A stretch of DNA of 64,000 bases from NCBI RefSeq assembly GCF_003862485.1, contig NZ_RRCM01000002.1:94264-158263 (forward strand), given 5' to 3'. The position numbers were made by a program, and so were the translations under genes. The notes beneath the pieces were generated by a model, which saw nothing but the letters and a program-made list of their open reading frames with translations, was not told the origin of the DNA and did not search any database. Source of the stretch: Lachnoanaerobaculum orale (GTDB lineage: Bacteria; Bacillota; Clostridia; Lachnospirales; Lachnospiraceae). The stretch's first letter is position 1, and each line of letters starts with the position of its first letter. Positions 63,731 through 64,000 of the stretch are shown here, piece after piece.

Positions 63731-64000
63731 ACTGAAAACTGCAATAAAATATATATTTTTAATAATTGTATCACTGATATCCGTTTTTCCGCTGTACTGG
63801 ATGGCTGTCAGTGCCACTCACACCAGTATCGAGGTAATAAGAGGTGCGCTCTTACCGGGCAACTACCTTTTTAAGAACTTTGCCAATCTGCTTGCGGCAG
63901 GTGATGTTTCAGGTGCTATGGCAAACTCCTTTAAGTACTCCATAGTAATGACCGTACTTGCGCTTTTTATCTGTTCACTTGCAGGCTACGGCTTTGAAAT
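63723..64000 (+). CDS. Sugar ABC transporter permease (MalG-like), partial
   Basis: The first 92 codons of a second CUT1 permease, starting at GTG at 63723 inside the end of the preceding gene and running off the right edge. The product begins MIKLKTAIKYIFLIIVSLIS, continues PLYWMAVSATHTSIEVI with LPGNYLFKNFANLL, the standard MalG-type N-terminal region, and enters the second helix (NSFKYSIVMTVLALFIC). It pairs with the MalF-like permease to form the channel. Confidence 0.9.
   Translation, partial: MIKLKTAIKYIFLIIVSLISVFPLYWMAVSATHTSIEVIRGALLPGNYLFKNFANLLAAGDVSGAMANSFKYSIVMTVLALFICSLAGYGFE

Overview
The window looks like a chromosome segment of a low-GC, single-membrane Clostridia, most likely family Lachnospiraceae. 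This rests on lipoproteins with Firmicutes-type lipoboxes, AGGAGG ribosome binding sites, a divIC-tilS-hpt-ftsH cluster, DegV proteins, choline/glucan-binding-type cell wall repeats, the anaerobic cobaltochelatase CbiK and abundant Rpn-family nuclease genes. An oral genus such as Lachnoanaerobaculum is a guess from the style of the surface proteins; nothing here proves the genus.

Layout. 1-12.1 kb is one long minus-strand run with almost no gaps: divIC, tilS, hpt, ftsH, a cytoplasmic GH13 amylase, a MATE exporter, an M19 dipeptidase, a 59-residue membrane protein, degV, a sensor histidine kinase, a GerMN lipoprotein and the start of a probable comEC. 12.2-14.3 kb holds asnA, an hsp20 gene with a CIRCE operator inside its promoter, and divergent rpsT. 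14.4-16.8 kb holds trmB and an HtrA protease. 16.9-25.5 kb is a polysaccharide operon (alcohol dehydrogenase, three GT2 glycosyltransferases, undecaprenyl-phosphate sugar transferase, LCP ligase). 25.6-26.5 kb is a second degV. 26.8-33.9 kb is a compact tetrapyrrole operon taking glutamyl-tRNA to cobalt-sirohydrochlorin, which implies anaerobic B12 and/or siroheme synthesis and shows no heme branch.

34.1-37.4 kb is a recently amplified Rpn nuclease locus on the plus strand. It has two nearly identical full-length genes, a third copy that has lost its nuclease part but kept the C-terminal part, and a small diverged C-terminal relic. In all three good copies a strong Shine-Dalgarno and ATG lie inside the gene, just before a C-terminal segment built from four-residue repeats whose number is 5, 11 and 9. 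This matches the gene-within-gene toxin-antitoxin architecture described for E. coli Rpn proteins, and it is the most interesting system in the window.

37.5-39.0 kb holds a PfkB-family sugar kinase and an unknown protein. 39.1-52.4 kb encodes three secreted cell-wall-binding proteins in one operon. The middle one, about 2,270 codons, is cut by a single in-frame TAG with the rest of the frame intact, so translation would normally stop before the wall-binding repeats. 53.2-59.9 kb holds a lipoprotein, glucokinase, two uncharacterised membrane proteins, a small protein, pgi and a MTA/SAH nucleosidase. 60.0-64.0 kb, on the plus strand, holds murG and the start of a sugar ABC transporter operon.

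No rRNA, tRNA, CRISPR array, insertion sequence with inverted repeats, or phage genes were recognised. Promoters and terminators were read by eye against sigma-A and intrinsic-terminator consensus.
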